A DNA stretch of 28,423 bases. It comes from Ruminococcus sp. CAG:403 (GTDB lineage Bacteria > Bacillota > Clostridia > Oscillospirales > Ruminococcaceae). Position numbers and translations under genes: made by a program. The stretch's first letter is position 1, and each line of letters opens with the position of its first letter. Below, piece after piece: positions 1 to 8,476 of this stretch. The notes beneath the pieces are model-generated. The model was given only the letters and a program-made list of their open reading frames with translations, was not told where the DNA came from and did not search any database. The DNA lies in the NCBI GenBank assembly GCA_000437255.1, contig FR899098.1:1-28423 (forward strand). The letters run 5' to 3'.

Positions 1-1
1 A

Positions 2-133
2 ATTGCATTTGGCTGTACGGGCGGCAAACATCGTTCCGTTACCTTTGCAGAGCAAATCGGAGATCACTTATTGGCAAATGGAATGCGGGTCAGCAAGCAG
101 CATCGGGATATCGGACGGGATCGTCCTTCCTGA
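2..133 (+). CDS. rapZ: RapZ (YvcJ-type) nucleotide-binding protein, C-terminal fragment
   Basis: This is the 3' end of a gene that starts left of the window. The last 43 residues are readable and contain CTGGKHRSV, the conserved C-terminal motif of RapZ/YvcJ proteins. RapZ of enteric bacteria binds small RNAs and steers GlmS mRNA decay; YvcJ of Bacillus binds nucleotides and affects competence. The N-terminal P-loop is outside the window, so the family call rests on the C-terminal motif plus the neighbour: rapZ followed directly by whiA is a common order in Firmicutes and Actinobacteria. The stop lies 36 nt before the whiA start, so the two are probably co-transcribed. Confidence 0.85.
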   Translation: MAFGCTGGKHRSVTFAEQIGDHLLANGMRVSKQHRDIGRDRPS

Positions 134-169
134 TGCACAGCAATTCCAACAGGAGAGGAGCAGAGTGTG

Positions 170-1093
170 ATGTCATTTTCCGATTCGGTACGGGAAGAAC
201 TCTATAGCCGAATGAATGATCAGGATAAGAAATATGCCTGTTTGTATGGAATTCTGCTATATTGCCGGACGTTTACAGCGTCCAGAATTCGTCTGCAAAG
301 TGAAAGCCCTGTTTTCGCAAAATTGATTCCGGATTTGTTTCATGCCGTATTTGGAAAAGACGTTCCGCTTGTCTTGCGAACCGCAGAACGGGAAACAGAG
401 ACTGGCATGGTACAGTTCGTTTTGTCAGATCCGGAATGGATTGCACGTATTTGTGAGACGTACCGCATTCGCTTGGAACAGCGGGAAATTTACTTGACCA
501 ATTTGGTCAACAACAGTACTGCTGCCTTTTTATCCGGTGTGTTTTTCATCTGCGGCAGCATGGTAGAGCCGCAGAAAGAATATCATTTGGAATTTATGAC
601 ACCGTCTGAAATGCTCTGCCAGGATTTGCAGAAGCTGCTGCAAAGCATTCAGGTGCGCAGCGGTATGGTACAGCGGAAAAACATGTACGTGCTGTATTTG
701 AAAGATAGCGCACACATTGAAGATACCCTGACTTTTATGGGTGCACAGCAATGCACACTGGAACTGATGAATATTAAAATTCATAAGGATGTACGGAATA
801 AAGCGAACCGAATTCGAAACTGCGATGCTGCGAATATTGATAAGGTGGTTGCAGCATCTGCCAAGCAAGTGGAGGATATTCACCTGATTGAATCGGTACA
901 GGGGCTGGAATCGCTTCCGGCAGATTTGCTGGAATTGGCACAGCTTCGTTTGGAAAATCCAGAACTGAGCCTCAAGGAACTGGGCGATTTGCTAACAGTT
1001 CCAATTGGCCGTTCCGGTGTCAATCATCGGTTCCAAAAGATTGCAGCGATTGCGGGGGAGATACGAACAAATGCAATCCATACAAAATTCTGA
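170..1093 (+). CDS. whiA: WhiA, DNA-binding protein of the sporulation/division regulator family
   Basis: The predicted protein has 307 residues, the usual WhiA length. The N-terminal half is the degenerate LAGLIDADG-homing-endonuclease-like fold and the C-terminal part is a helix-turn-helix; the segment LRLENPELSLKELGDLL followed by SGVNHRFQKI is the characteristic WhiA C-terminus. WhiA controls sporulation genes in Streptomyces and affects cell division and chromosome segregation in Bacillus. A GTG lies directly before the ATG at 170; I prefer the ATG because the AGGAGAGGAG site at 151-160 is then better spaced. The 3' end overlaps dnaE by 23 nt, which suggests translational coupling. Confidence 0.93.
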   Translation: MSFSDSVREELYSRMNDQDKKYACLYGILLYCRTFTASRIRLQSESPVFAKLIPDLFHAVFGKDVPLVLRTAERETETGMVQFVLSDPEWIARICETYRIRLEQREIYLTNLVNNSTAAFLSGVFFICGSMVEPQKEYHLEFMTPSEMLCQDLQKLLQSIQVRSGMVQRKNMYVLYLKDSAHIEDTLTFMGAQQCTLELMNIKIHKDVRNKANRIRNCDAANIDKVVAASAKQVEDIHLIESVQGLESLPADLLELAQLRLENPELSLKELGDLLTVPIGRSGVNHRFQKIAAIAGEIRTNAIHTKF

Positions 1094-4000
1094 CTTTGTC
1101 CATTTGCATGTACACAGCGTATATAGCTTACTGGATGGCGCCTGTTCCATTGATGCATTGATGGAGCGGGTCAAAGAACTCGGACAATCAGCAGTTGCTT
1201 TGACCGATCATGGCAATATGTATGCAGCAGTACAGTTTTATCAGGCAGCGCAAAAAGCAGGTGTGCATCCTATTATCGGCTGTGAAGTCTATGTGGCACA
1301 GCGGACAAGATTTGATCGGGTGCAGGCGCTGGATCGCCGCAGCTATCATTTGGTGCTGCTGTGTGAAAATAATACCGGATATCGGAATCTGGTAAAATTG
1401 GTGTCTGCCGCTGCCTTAGAAGGCTTCTACCAAAAGCCGAGGGTGGATTGGGAGCTGTTGGAACGGTATCACGAAGGGCTTTTTGCGCTTTCCGGCTGCA
1501 TTGCAGGAGAAGTGCCGCGTAGATTGCAAAATGGAGATGAAATCGGAGCGAAAGAAACAGCAATTCGATATCGGGAATTGTTTGGCGCCGATCACTACTT
1601 CCTGGAAGTACAGAATCATGGGTTGGAAGAAGAACAGGCTGTATTGCCGAAACTATACCAGCTTGCGCAAGAAACAGGAATTCCACTAATAGCCACCAAC
1701 GATGCGCATTATCTGCGCAAATTAGATGCAGAGATGCATCATGTTTTACTTTGCATGCAAACGGGGAAGACCATTTCTGAGCAAACCGGAATGGGGTTTG
1801 AACAGCCGGAGTTTTACCTGAAAAGCACGGAGGAAATGGCGCAGCTGTTTCGGGAGGTTCCGCAGGCCATCCAAAATACGGCAGCACTTGCAAAACGCTG
1901 CCAGGTTACCTTTGAAACGGGACATATTTACCTGCCAAAATTCGAACAGGAGCAGGGGATTGACAACACACAGTTTTTCCAGAAGCTTTGCAAAGAAGGA
2001 CTGGTGCGCCGGTATGGTGCTTCTCCTTCGCAGGAAGCCATTCAGCGTATGAAACGGGAAATTCAAGTGATTGTGCAGATGGGATATGTGGACTATTTCC
2101 TGATTGTATGGGATTACATCCGCTATGCACGCAGCCAAAATATTCCAGTCGGACCGGGAAGAGGTTCCGGAGCAGGCAGTATCTGCGCCTACTGCATGAA
2201 TATTACGCAGATTGATCCGCTGCGGTATCATTTGCTGTTTGAGCGCTTTTTGAACCCAGAACGAGTCAGCATGCCGGATTTTGATATTGATTTCTGTATC
2301 GAGGGTCGGCAGGCTGTAAAGGACTATGTCATTGCACGTTATGGTGCACAGCGTGTTTCAGAGATCATTACCTTTGACTTTATGAAAGCGCGTGGTGCGG
2401 TGCGAGATGCCGGACGTGCGATGAATCTTCCCTATGCCCTGTGTGATCGGATTGCCAAGCAGATCGATCCAAGGAGAACCATTGCGGAGATGATGCGGGC
2501 AAAGGATGGAGCAGATCTGCGGGAATTGGATCAAACCAATGCAGATGCTCATCGCCTGCTGGAGATGGCGCAGAAAATAGAAGGAGTGCCTCGGCATGTT
2601 TCTACGCATGCAGCTGGTGTTCTGATTTCTGCCATTCCAATTGATGACCTGGTGCCGCTGCAAAAAAATGATACTGTTGTGGTAACGCAGTATCCCATGC
2701 AGGTGCTGGAATACCTGGGTCTGTTAAAATTTGACTTTTTGGGGCTTCGCAACTTAACAGTAATTCGGGACTGCGTGCGTGCCATTCAAAAAGAGCATCC
2801 AGATTTTTCGATCGATCAAATTCCGATTGATGATGCAGATGTTTACAAAATGATGGCACGTGGCGAGACGACCGGTGTGTTTCAATTTGAAAGTGCTGGA
2901 ATGCGGAGAGTGTTGACCCGTTTGATGCCGGAAAATCTGGAAGATTTAACAGCAGTGCTTTCGCTTTATCGCCCTGGCCCACGGGATTCTATTGACAAAT
3001 TTATTGAAAATCGGCGACATCCGGAAAAGATTACCTATGCCCATCCGTTGCTGGAACCCATTTTGAATGTTACAAATGGCTGCATTGTATATCAGGAGCA
3101 GGTCATGGAAATTTGCCGTTCACTGGCAGGTTATTCCTATGGACGGGCAGATGTGGTGCGCCGTGCCATGGCAAAGAAAAAACAGGATGTTATGGAACAG
3201 GAACGACAGGTATTTCTGTATGGCAGTGATGGCAGGGATGGAAGCAGTGCCTGCTGTGGTGCAGTTGCAAATGGCGTTCCTGAAGCAGTTGCTTCTTCCA
3301 TTTTTGATGAAATTGCCGGGTTTGCCTCCTATGCGTTCAACAAATCGCATGCGGTTGCCTACGCGTACTTGGCGTATCAGACTGCCTATTTGAAAAATCA
3401 CTATTTTGCAGATTATATGGCGGCTCTGATGACCAGTGTCATGGGAGATACACCGAAGCTGCTGGATTATATGACAGAATGCACAGCCGCAGGTGTTGCA
3501 GTTCTGCCGCCCAGTGTCAATGCAAGCATGGCTGGATTTACTCGATGCGGCAATCAGATTCGATTTGGCTTGCTCGCAGTAAAAGGGCTTGGAAAAGGGC
3601 TGATTGATAGCATCGTATCCAATCGGGAACGGGCAGGTGCTTATCAGAATCTACAGGATTTTTGTGAGCGGCTTAGTGGCACAGTGCTCTCCAAGCAAGC
3701 GGTTGAATGTCTCATCAAAAGCGGTGCATTCGATCATATGGGATGGAATCGCCGACAAATGCTGCAATGCTATGAGCAGATTCTTCGTTCCAGTCGGGAA
3801 GAATCGCAGCAAATGGTAGAGGGGCAGATGAATCTATTCGGCACCATTTCCACTGTTTCTTATGGTGTAACCGTTCCGGATTTGCCGGATTTGGAACCGC
3901 AGGAGCGCCTGGCGATGGAAAAAGAAGCACTTGGAATGTATGTATCCGGCAATCCGCTACAGCAATATCAGCTTCCGGCAGCGTTGCTGCACTGCACGGC

Positions 4001-4532
4001 ATTTTCAGATGTTTCTGCTTGTCCGGATGGCGCTGTTGTTTCTTTGATTGGAACCATTCAGAATTTGAAACGGCATCTGACAAAAAGCGGAGAAACAATG
4101 TGTTTTTTCTCCTGCGGAGATGGCATACGGGAATTGGACTGTATCGTGTTTCCAAACTTGTATGCATCGGTGCATAATGCGCTGGAAAAAGATACAGTTG
4201 TTTTTGTAACAGGAAGCATTTCTCAGAAAGAAGAACGTACAGATTTTTTGTGTCAGAGTGTTTTGGGAGAGGATGCATTGAATCAGAAAATTCAGCGCAG
4301 TCAATTTTGTGTCAAACTGCATGTGCAGGAAACGCAACAGATTCAGCAGATTTTGCAGCTGGCAGTGCAGTATCCCGGAACAACGCCGCTTTGCTTTTAT
4401 ATGCTGGAAAAGAAACAGTATATGCTGCCGAAAACCATTCCTGGTATTTCCTGTACGGAAGCGTTTTATCATGCAATGCTGCAAATTGTTCCAGCAAGCT
4501 GCATGGGATTGATTGAACGGCTTGGGAAATAA
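1071..4532 (+). CDS. dnaE: DNA polymerase III alpha subunit (DnaE)
   Basis: The protein has 1153 residues, typical for DnaE. It starts with a PHP domain (HLHVHS, H12 and H14; then LTDHGNM, GCEVYVA and NDAHYL), whose metal-ligand pattern looks intact. The polymerase active site follows: PDFDIDF at residues 402-408 gives D403 and D405, and the third aspartate is D555 in KFDFLGLRNLTVI. The finger region (QFESAGMRRVL, LYRPGP, FNKSHAVAYA) and a C-terminal OB-fold region complete the family order. The ATG at 1071 is chosen because it begins just before the PHP motif and has GGGGGAG about 10 nt upstream. A longer in-frame start at 1005 lies deep inside whiA and adds residues unlike DnaE. Firmicutes usually also carry PolC, which is not in this window. 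Confidence 0.97.
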   Translation: MQSIQNSDFVHLHVHSVYSLLDGACSIDALMERVKELGQSAVALTDHGNMYAAVQFYQAAQKAGVHPIIGCEVYVAQRTRFDRVQALDRRSYHLVLLCENNTGYRNLVKLVSAAALEGFYQKPRVDWELLERYHEGLFALSGCIAGEVPRRLQNGDEIGAKETAIRYRELFGADHYFLEVQNHGLEEEQAVLPKLYQLAQETGIPLIATNDAHYLRKLDAEMHHVLLCMQTGKTISEQTGMGFEQPEFYLKSTEEMAQLFREVPQAIQNTAALAKRCQVTFETGHIYLPKFEQEQGIDNTQFFQKLCKEGLVRRYGASPSQEAIQRMKREIQVIVQMGYVDYFLIVWDYIRYARSQNIPVGPGRGSGAGSICAYCMNITQIDPLRYHLLFERFLNPERVSMPDFDIDFCIEGRQAVKDYVIARYGAQRVSEIITFDFMKARGAVRDAGRAMNLPYALCDRIAKQIDPRRTIAEMMRAKDGADLRELDQTNADAHRLLEMAQKIEGVPRHVSTHAAGVLISAIPIDDLVPLQKNDTVVVTQYPMQVLEYLGLLKFDFLGLRNLTVIRDCVRAIQKEHPDFSIDQIPIDDADVYKMMARGETTGVFQFESAGMRRVLTRLMPENLEDLTAVLSLYRPGPRDSIDKFIENRRHPEKITYAHPLLEPILNVTNGCIVYQEQVMEICRSLAGYSYGRADVVRRAMAKKKQDVMEQERQVFLYGSDGRDGSSACCGAVANGVPEAVASSIFDEIAGFASYAFNKSHAVAYAYLAYQTAYLKNHYFADYMAALMTSVMGDTPKLLDYMTECTAAGVAVLPPSVNASMAGFTRCGNQIRFGLLAVKGLGKGLIDSIVSNRERAGAYQNLQDFCERLSGTVLSKQAVECLIKSGAFDHMGWNRRQMLQCYEQILRSSREESQQMVEGQMNLFGTISTVSYGVTVPDLPDLEPQERLAMEKEALGMYVSGNPLQQYQLPAALLHCTAFSDVSACPDGAVVSLIGTIQNLKRHLTKSGETMCFFSCGDGIRELDCIVFPNLYASVHNALEKDTVVFVTGSISQKEERTDFLCQSVLGEDALNQKIQRSQFCVKLHVQETQQIQQILQLAVQYPGTTPLCFYMLEKKQYMLPKTIPGISCTEAFYHAMLQIVPASCMGLIERLGK

Positions 4533-4556
4533 TATGTTAATTTTTTGCAGGATCCC

Positions 4557-4584
4557 TTGACAAACCATAAATATGCGGTATAAT
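4557..4584 (+). promoter_or_regulatory. Sigma-A type promoter of pfkA
   Basis: A perfect TTGACA (4557-4562) and a perfect TATAAT (4579-4584) are separated by 16 bp, in the 197-nt gap between dnaE and pfkA. Transcription would begin near 4591, giving a 5' leader of about 140 nt. The match to both hexamers predicts strong constitutive initiation, fitting a glycolytic gene. Confidence 0.85.
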
Positions 4585-4671
4585 ATAATGTGTACGTTTT
4601 GTATCAATTAAATAGATTTCCATGTGTCCCTGTGCAGAAAAACAGTATGGTTCAGCGGACACTGAAAGCAA

Positions 4672-4691
4672 CAGTAAACAGCTGTTGACTG
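4672..4691. promoter_or_regulatory. 20-bp near-palindrome in the pfkA leader
   Basis: The half sites are related by dyad symmetry centred between 4681 and 4682, with one mismatched pair (4676/4687). It lies about 80 nt downstream of the predicted transcription start and about 40 nt upstream of the pfkA start codon. This is a possible operator for a roadblock-type repressor. As RNA the centre is self-complementary, so it would form a hairpin only after opening a loop. Chance occurrence is not excluded. Confidence 0.35.
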
Positions 4692-4729
4692 GTTCATTTT
4701 TTGCCTTAGGCAGATTGGAGTTTAATGGT

Positions 4730-5692
4730 ATGATTAAGACAATTGGTGTATTAACAAGCGGCGGAGATGCGCCGGGTATGAATGCTGCGATTCGTGCAGT
4801 AGTAAGAGCTGCCTTAAAAAAGGGCATGAATGTTTATGGTATTAAGCGTGGTTACTGCGGTTTGATTGATGGAAACATTGAACCGATGACAGAACGCAGC
4901 GTTTCAGATATTATGCATCGTGGCGGCACCATGCTGTATACAGCAAGAAGTGCAGAATTCCGGACAGAAGAGGGCATGGAAATTGCAAAGGCAAATTGTG
5001 AAAAGCTTGGTTTGGAGGGCATCGTTGTAATCGGCGGTGACGGCTCTTTCCGTGGCGCAGCAGATCTGTCTGCAAGAGGCATTCTTTGTGTTGGACTGCC
5101 GGGTACCATCGACAATGATATTGCATGTACCGAATACACAATTGGTTATGATACGGCAATGAATACCGCTATGGAAATGGTGGACAAGCTGCGGGATACT
5201 TCTCAATCACACTTCCGTTGCAGCGTTGTAGAAGTAATGGGTCGTGGCGCAGGCTTTATCGCAGTAAATACAGGCGTTGCTTGCGGTGCAATTGAGATTA
5301 TTACCAAGGAAATGCCGTATGATCTGGATCAGATTGCAAAGAAGATGCTGGAATGCAAGGCAAAGGGCAAGCAGAACTTTGTAATTGTTGTAGCAGAAGG
5401 TGTTGGTCACTCCAACGAAATTGCACAGGTTATCCAGGAAAAAACCGGCATCGAAACCAGAACAACCATTCTGGGTCACGTACAGCGTGGCGGTTCTCCG
5501 ACTCTGCGGGATCGTGTTGTTGCAAGTGAAATGGGTTACTATGCGGTTGAACTGCTGGAACAGGGCATTGGTAATCGTGTAGTTGGTATGCAAGCAAATA
5601 AGATTGTAGACTTTGACATTCAGGAAGCACTGGCAATGAAGAAGCCCTATGATGAAAGATTGCATCGAATTGCAGAAGATATTGCATTCTAA
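4730..5692 (+). CDS. pfkA: ATP-dependent 6-phosphofructokinase
   Basis: PfkA phosphorylates fructose 6-phosphate to fructose 1,6-bisphosphate, the committing step of glycolysis. The 320-residue length equals the bacterial ATP-PFK standard. Visible motifs are the N-terminal nucleotide loop TSGGDAPGMNAAIR (10-22), GGDGS (102-106), PGTIDND (124-130, catalytic base D128), MGRGAGF and HVQRGGSPTLRDR. Glycine in GGDGS and in PGTIDND indicates ATP as donor; PPi-dependent enzymes usually carry Asp and Lys there. The ATG at 4730 has TTGGAG nearby and starts exactly at the family N-terminus; an in-frame ATG at 4622 lacks a ribosome site. The gene forms its own transcription unit, with a promoter at 4557 and a terminator at 5710. 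Confidence 0.97.
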   Translation: MIKTIGVLTSGGDAPGMNAAIRAVVRAALKKGMNVYGIKRGYCGLIDGNIEPMTERSVSDIMHRGGTMLYTARSAEFRTEEGMEIAKANCEKLGLEGIVVIGGDGSFRGAADLSARGILCVGLPGTIDNDIACTEYTIGYDTAMNTAMEMVDKLRDTSQSHFRCSVVEVMGRGAGFIAVNTGVACGAIEIITKEMPYDLDQIAKKMLECKAKGKQNFVIVVAEGVGHSNEIAQVIQEKTGIETRTTILGHVQRGGSPTLRDRVVASEMGYYAVELLEQGIGNRVVGMQANKIVDFDIQEALAMKKPYDERLHRIAEDIAF

Positions 5693-5709
5693 GAAATGCA
5701 TCGTCATAG

Positions 5710-5751
5710 AACGCACACTCGATTATGGCCGAGTGTGCGTTCCCTGTTTTT
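5710..5751 (+). terminator. Rho-independent terminator after pfkA
   Basis: A perfect 12-bp stem (5710-5721 with 5730-5741) encloses an 8-nt loop and is followed by CCCTG and a run of five T. It starts 18 nt after the pfkA stop and separates pfkA from proC. The T tract is displaced by five bases, so termination may be partial. Confidence 0.75.
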
Positions 5752-5778
5752 AAAACCATTTTAAAGGAGAGTGCGATA

Positions 5779-6588
5779 ATGTCTGAACGGATTCAGGTTG
5801 GTTTTTTGGGCGCCGGAAATATGGGCGCTGCAATCATGAAAGGAATTGCTGCCAGTGATTTGGCGGATTCTGTTGCATTATATGCGTATAACCCCACACG
5901 TTCCAAAGTGGAAGCGTTAGCGGATGAAGGAGTAAAGGCAGTGGATTCTGAAGCGGAATTGGTTTCTGCTTGTCAATATGTGTTTTTGGCAATCAAGCCG
6001 CAGAAGTTTGAAGCAGTACTGCCAAAATTGAAAGATGCTGTTACAGAACAGACGGTTTTGATTTCCATTGCTGCCGGTATTTCCGGCGCTTATATTCAGG
6101 AACAAATCGGTTTCCCGGTTAAGGTGGTTTTGGCAATGCCCAATACACCGCTGCTGCTGCGGGAGGGTGCAACTGCATTGGCACCGATTGCACCGGTTTC
6201 GGATTCGGAGTTTCAATTTGTGCAGCAAATTTTTAATGCTTGTGGAAAAACAGCTGTTTTACAGCCGGATGAAATGCAGAAAATCATTGCCATTAATGGA
6301 AGCAGTCCAGCATTCATTTATTTGTATGCGAAGGGATTCTTTACCTATGCGCAGCAAGCTGGTCTGGATGAAACTGTTACAAAGGATCTGCTGGTGCAGT
6401 CTCTGATTGGTGCAGCGAAAATGATTGCAGATTCTGGTTATGATATTGATACCTTAATTCGTCAGGTTTCTTCTCCGGGCGGGACCACTTTGGCTGGCCT
6501 GGATCGCCTGTATGAAGGAAACTTGGTGGATGTTGTGGTTTCTTGCTGTGAAAGCTGTACCAAACGTGCAGAGGAACTTTCTAAGTAA
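5779..6588 (+). CDS. proC: Pyrroline-5-carboxylate reductase
   Basis: ProC reduces 1-pyrroline-5-carboxylate to proline with NAD(P)H, the last step of proline synthesis. The 269-residue protein begins with the Rossmann dinucleotide motif GFLGAGNMG (residues 8-16). It contains AMPNTP in the middle and ends with the P5CR signature VSSPGGTTLAGL. The ATG at 5779 follows AAAGGAGA by 8 nt; an upstream in-frame ATG at 5725 lies inside the pfkA terminator and is rejected. No clear sigma-A promoter lies between the terminator and the start, so expression may depend on readthrough or a promoter I cannot recognise. Confidence 0.95.
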   Translation: MSERIQVGFLGAGNMGAAIMKGIAASDLADSVALYAYNPTRSKVEALADEGVKAVDSEAELVSACQYVFLAIKPQKFEAVLPKLKDAVTEQTVLISIAAGISGAYIQEQIGFPVKVVLAMPNTPLLLREGATALAPIAPVSDSEFQFVQQIFNACGKTAVLQPDEMQKIIAINGSSPAFIYLYAKGFFTYAQQAGLDETVTKDLLVQSLIGAAKMIADSGYDIDTLIRQVSSPGGTTLAGLDRLYEGNLVDVVVSCCESCTKRAEELSK

Positions 6589-6622
6589 CGGTTCGTTCTA
6601 ACCGTTTGCATCGATGCATACA

Positions 6623-6657
6623 CTTTATCAAATTCATTCCATATGCGTTTGATAAGG
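6623..6657 (+). promoter_or_regulatory. Hairpin that masks the ribosome site of the SpoIIM-like gene
   Basis: Bases 6623-6632 pair with 6648-6657 over 10 bp including one G-U, with a 15-nt loop. The 3' arm contains AAGG of the AAGGAG ribosome site (6654-6659), which lies 8 nt before the ATG at 6668. The mRNA could therefore hide its own ribosome site. A second small stem (6587-6593 with 6600-6606) begins within the proC stop codon, followed by the 12-bp palindrome at 6607-6618. Confidence 0.45.
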
Positions 6658-6667
6658 AGTATGCAAA

Positions 6668-7282
6668 ATGATGAAAAAAAGAACGGGATTGTCAACGGCG
6701 CAGCGGAAATTGCTGCTGATGTGGGTGATGTGTGGTTCCTTGCTGCTCGGTGCAGCATGCGGAACAATGTGCACATTATTTCATCCAACTTGTAAGATGA
6801 CACAACTGCTGCAAGCGCCCAATGCATTTTTGCTGCCGGAAACGGGCGCTGCGTTTTCGCAGTTATTCGGTACTGCATTTCCATGCAGCGCAGCTTTGTT
6901 GGCGGCAGCCTTTTTGCTTGGCTTTTCCATGATTGGACAGCCATTGGCTTGGTGTTTGCTGTTCTACTTGGGTGGACAAGTCAGCGCCGCCCTGCTGCAA
7001 TTGCTCTGCCATCCAACTTCGCACCGCTATTTTTTCTGCATTGGACTGCTGTTGCCATTTGCTGGGTGTGCAGCTGCCTGCCTGCTGTTTGCGGTACGGG
7101 AATCGTTGCGCTTTTCCGGCAGGTTGATTCGGATTTGCTTTTCCAGCGAGGAACGGGAAGATATGCGGCATCAGTTGCAGCTGTATTGTATCCGCTTTTT
7201 GGTGCTGCTGGGTTTGTTGTTACTGGCTTCTATCCTGTATAGTTTGGTCGTGGTAATTTGTATGCGGATGCGATTGTTATAG
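6668..7282 (+). CDS. SpoIIM-like multi-pass membrane protein
   Basis: The 204-residue protein is very hydrophobic, with about five membrane segments: roughly residues 14-34, 65-90, 92-112, 118-140 and 170-200. The stretch LLGFSMIGQPLAWCLLFYLGG and the later LLPFAGCAAACLLFAVRESLRFS resemble the pattern I know from SpoIIM-type proteins of Clostridia (GFSxIGQPL, then ILPNAxxSxxAL, then RESLRxS). SpoIIM of Bacillus is a scaffold of the SpoIIDMP septal peptidoglycan complex needed for engulfment during sporulation. The family call is from pattern memory and is not certain; a general DUF95-type membrane protein is the alternative. Two adjacent ATG codons (6668, 6671) could both serve as start. The gene follows proC by 79 nt. 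Confidence 0.55.
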   Translation: MMKKRTGLSTAQRKLLLMWVMCGSLLLGAACGTMCTLFHPTCKMTQLLQAPNAFLLPETGAAFSQLFGTAFPCSAALLAAAFLLGFSMIGQPLAWCLLFYLGGQVSAALLQLLCHPTSHRYFFCIGLLLPFAGCAAACLLFAVRESLRFSGRLIRICFSSEEREDMRHQLQLYCIRFLVLLGLLLLASILYSLVVVICMRMRLL

Positions 7283-7356
7283 GAAACTGCCTGCATTAGT
7301 CTGTCTGTGCGCCTTTTTATCAGAATAACTTTTGCACGGCGATTTTGCTTGAAGAA

Positions 7357-7417
7357 CCTGTTTGAATCTGAACATGTGCAGGGGAATGTATGTGGAAGGA
7401 TTTCAGACAGGCTTTTT
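7357..7417 (+). terminator. Possible weak terminator or structured leader before the YesL-like gene
   Basis: In the 213-nt gap between the SpoIIM-like and YesL-like genes, 7357-7366 can pair with 7402-7411 (10 bp, one G-U), followed directly by CTTTTTC. The loop is long (35 nt), so this is a weak terminator candidate or an attenuating leader structure. I see no convincing promoter or protein-coding gene in the gap. Confidence 0.3.
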
Positions 7418-7495
7418 CATAAGAATACGTGCTGTTCTTTCGAGAAAATAGCAGTGCGTATGGAACTTGTTGAAAAAAGAAAGGAATTGTAAACT

Positions 7496-8425
7496 ATGGG
7501 TTTGTTCGGAGCAAATTATGAGAACCCCGGTGCCGGTATTGCCAAAGATGCACCGAAAAAGAAAGGCTTTTTTCGGTTTATGGAGATATTCGGCAGAAAG
7601 TTTTGGAAACTATTGGAATTAAATTTCCTGTATATGCTGTTTTATTTGCCGCTTGTGGCTGCTTCCTTTGTTTATTATCGCTGTGCACCAGGCGGACTGC
7701 GATATGGATTGCTTGCCATTTTTCTTCTTGCCTTTGCAGTGTGCTTTGGCCCTGCTTTGGCAGGGCATACAAAAATTTTGCGGAATTTTACGTTGGAAAA
7801 GCCAGTGTTTATGGTGCATGATTTTTTGAAAACCTTTCGGTCGGAGTTTCGATATTCCTGTATTGTTGGATTGCTTGATTTGCTTGTAGCAGCCTGTATC
7901 GGCTCCGCATTCTATATCTATCCACTTTTGATTCGGCAAAGCGGCAGCAAAATCTGGTACTTTTTCTTGGTTGTAGCACTGAGTGTCGGAGTTTTGGCGG
8001 TTATGATGAACTTTTATGTCTTCCTGATGATTGTTGCTACCAATCTTCCGCTGAAAAAAATTTTAAGAAATGCATTGGCATTGGCATTTATTGCAGTAAA
8101 GAAAAATTTGCTGACGCTGCTTTTTGTTGGCATTTTAGGAGCTGGCGCTGGACTGATTTTGCGGTATTGGATACCGGGTATGATTTTGCTGCTGTTTCTG
8201 CCGGCTTCCTGGATGGGCTTAATTATTTGCTTCAATTGTTATCCCATCATTCAAAAATATATCATCAATCCGTATTACGAACAGCGTGGGGAAGTCAATC
8301 CGGAATTGACCGGCGGTACTTCCAGCTCGGAAGAATCTGTTTTTGAGGACATGGGCGGAAAAGAAAAGCCAGTAGAAAAAAAGAAAACCAGCAGTGGAAG
8401 AGGAAAAGGAAAAACAATTTCCTAA
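7496..8425 (+). CDS. YesL/DUF624-like membrane protein
   Basis: The 309-residue protein starts with a short cytoplasmic tail and FGRKFWKLLELNFLYMLFYLPLV (residues ~33-55), the hallmark N-terminus of the YesL (DUF624) family. About five to six membrane helices follow, and it ends with a charged Ser/Glu/Lys-rich tail (residues ~270-309) that is probably cytoplasmic. YesL-type proteins often sit beside ABC sugar transporters, but no sugar genes are present here and the function is unknown. The start at 7496 has AAGGAA 9 nt upstream. It is followed by a strong promoter for rpsO, so this gene ends its own unit. Confidence 0.75.
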   Translation: MGLFGANYENPGAGIAKDAPKKKGFFRFMEIFGRKFWKLLELNFLYMLFYLPLVAASFVYYRCAPGGLRYGLLAIFLLAFAVCFGPALAGHTKILRNFTLEKPVFMVHDFLKTFRSEFRYSCIVGLLDLLVAACIGSAFYIYPLLIRQSGSKIWYFFLVVALSVGVLAVMMNFYVFLMIVATNLPLKKILRNALALAFIAVKKNLLTLLFVGILGAGAGLILRYWIPGMILLLFLPASWMGLIICFNCYPIIQKYIINPYYEQRGEVNPELTGGTSSSEESVFEDMGGKEKPVEKKKTSSGRGKGKTIS

Positions 8426-8441
8426 GACATAAAAAAGATAC

Positions 8442-8470
8442 TTTACAAATGGAAAGAAGTATGATATAAT
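8442..8470 (+). promoter_or_regulatory. Strong extended -10 promoter of rpsO-pnp
   Basis: TTTACA (8442-8447) and TATAAT (8465-8470) are spaced by 17 bp, and TGA immediately before the -10 box makes it an extended -10. Transcription would start near 8477, giving a leader of about 95 nt before rpsO. A ribosomal protein gene downstream fits a strong promoter. Confidence 0.85.
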
Positions 8471-8476
8471 AAATTG

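Noticed and set aside
1273..1893. Long antisense frames inside dnaE (also within pnp at 10311-10985 and clpE at 25517-25915).
   Set aside because: They lie wholly opposite strongly supported genes and have no recognisable motif or ribosome site; they are codon-bias shadows.
4622..4729. N-terminal extension of pfkA by 36 codons.
   Set aside because: No ribosome site before the upstream ATG, and the extra residues lie before the exact family N-terminus.
7307..7492. A 61-codon frame just upstream of the YesL-like gene.
   Set aside because: GTG start without ribosome site, composition unlike a protein family, and it runs through the candidate hairpin at 7357-7411.
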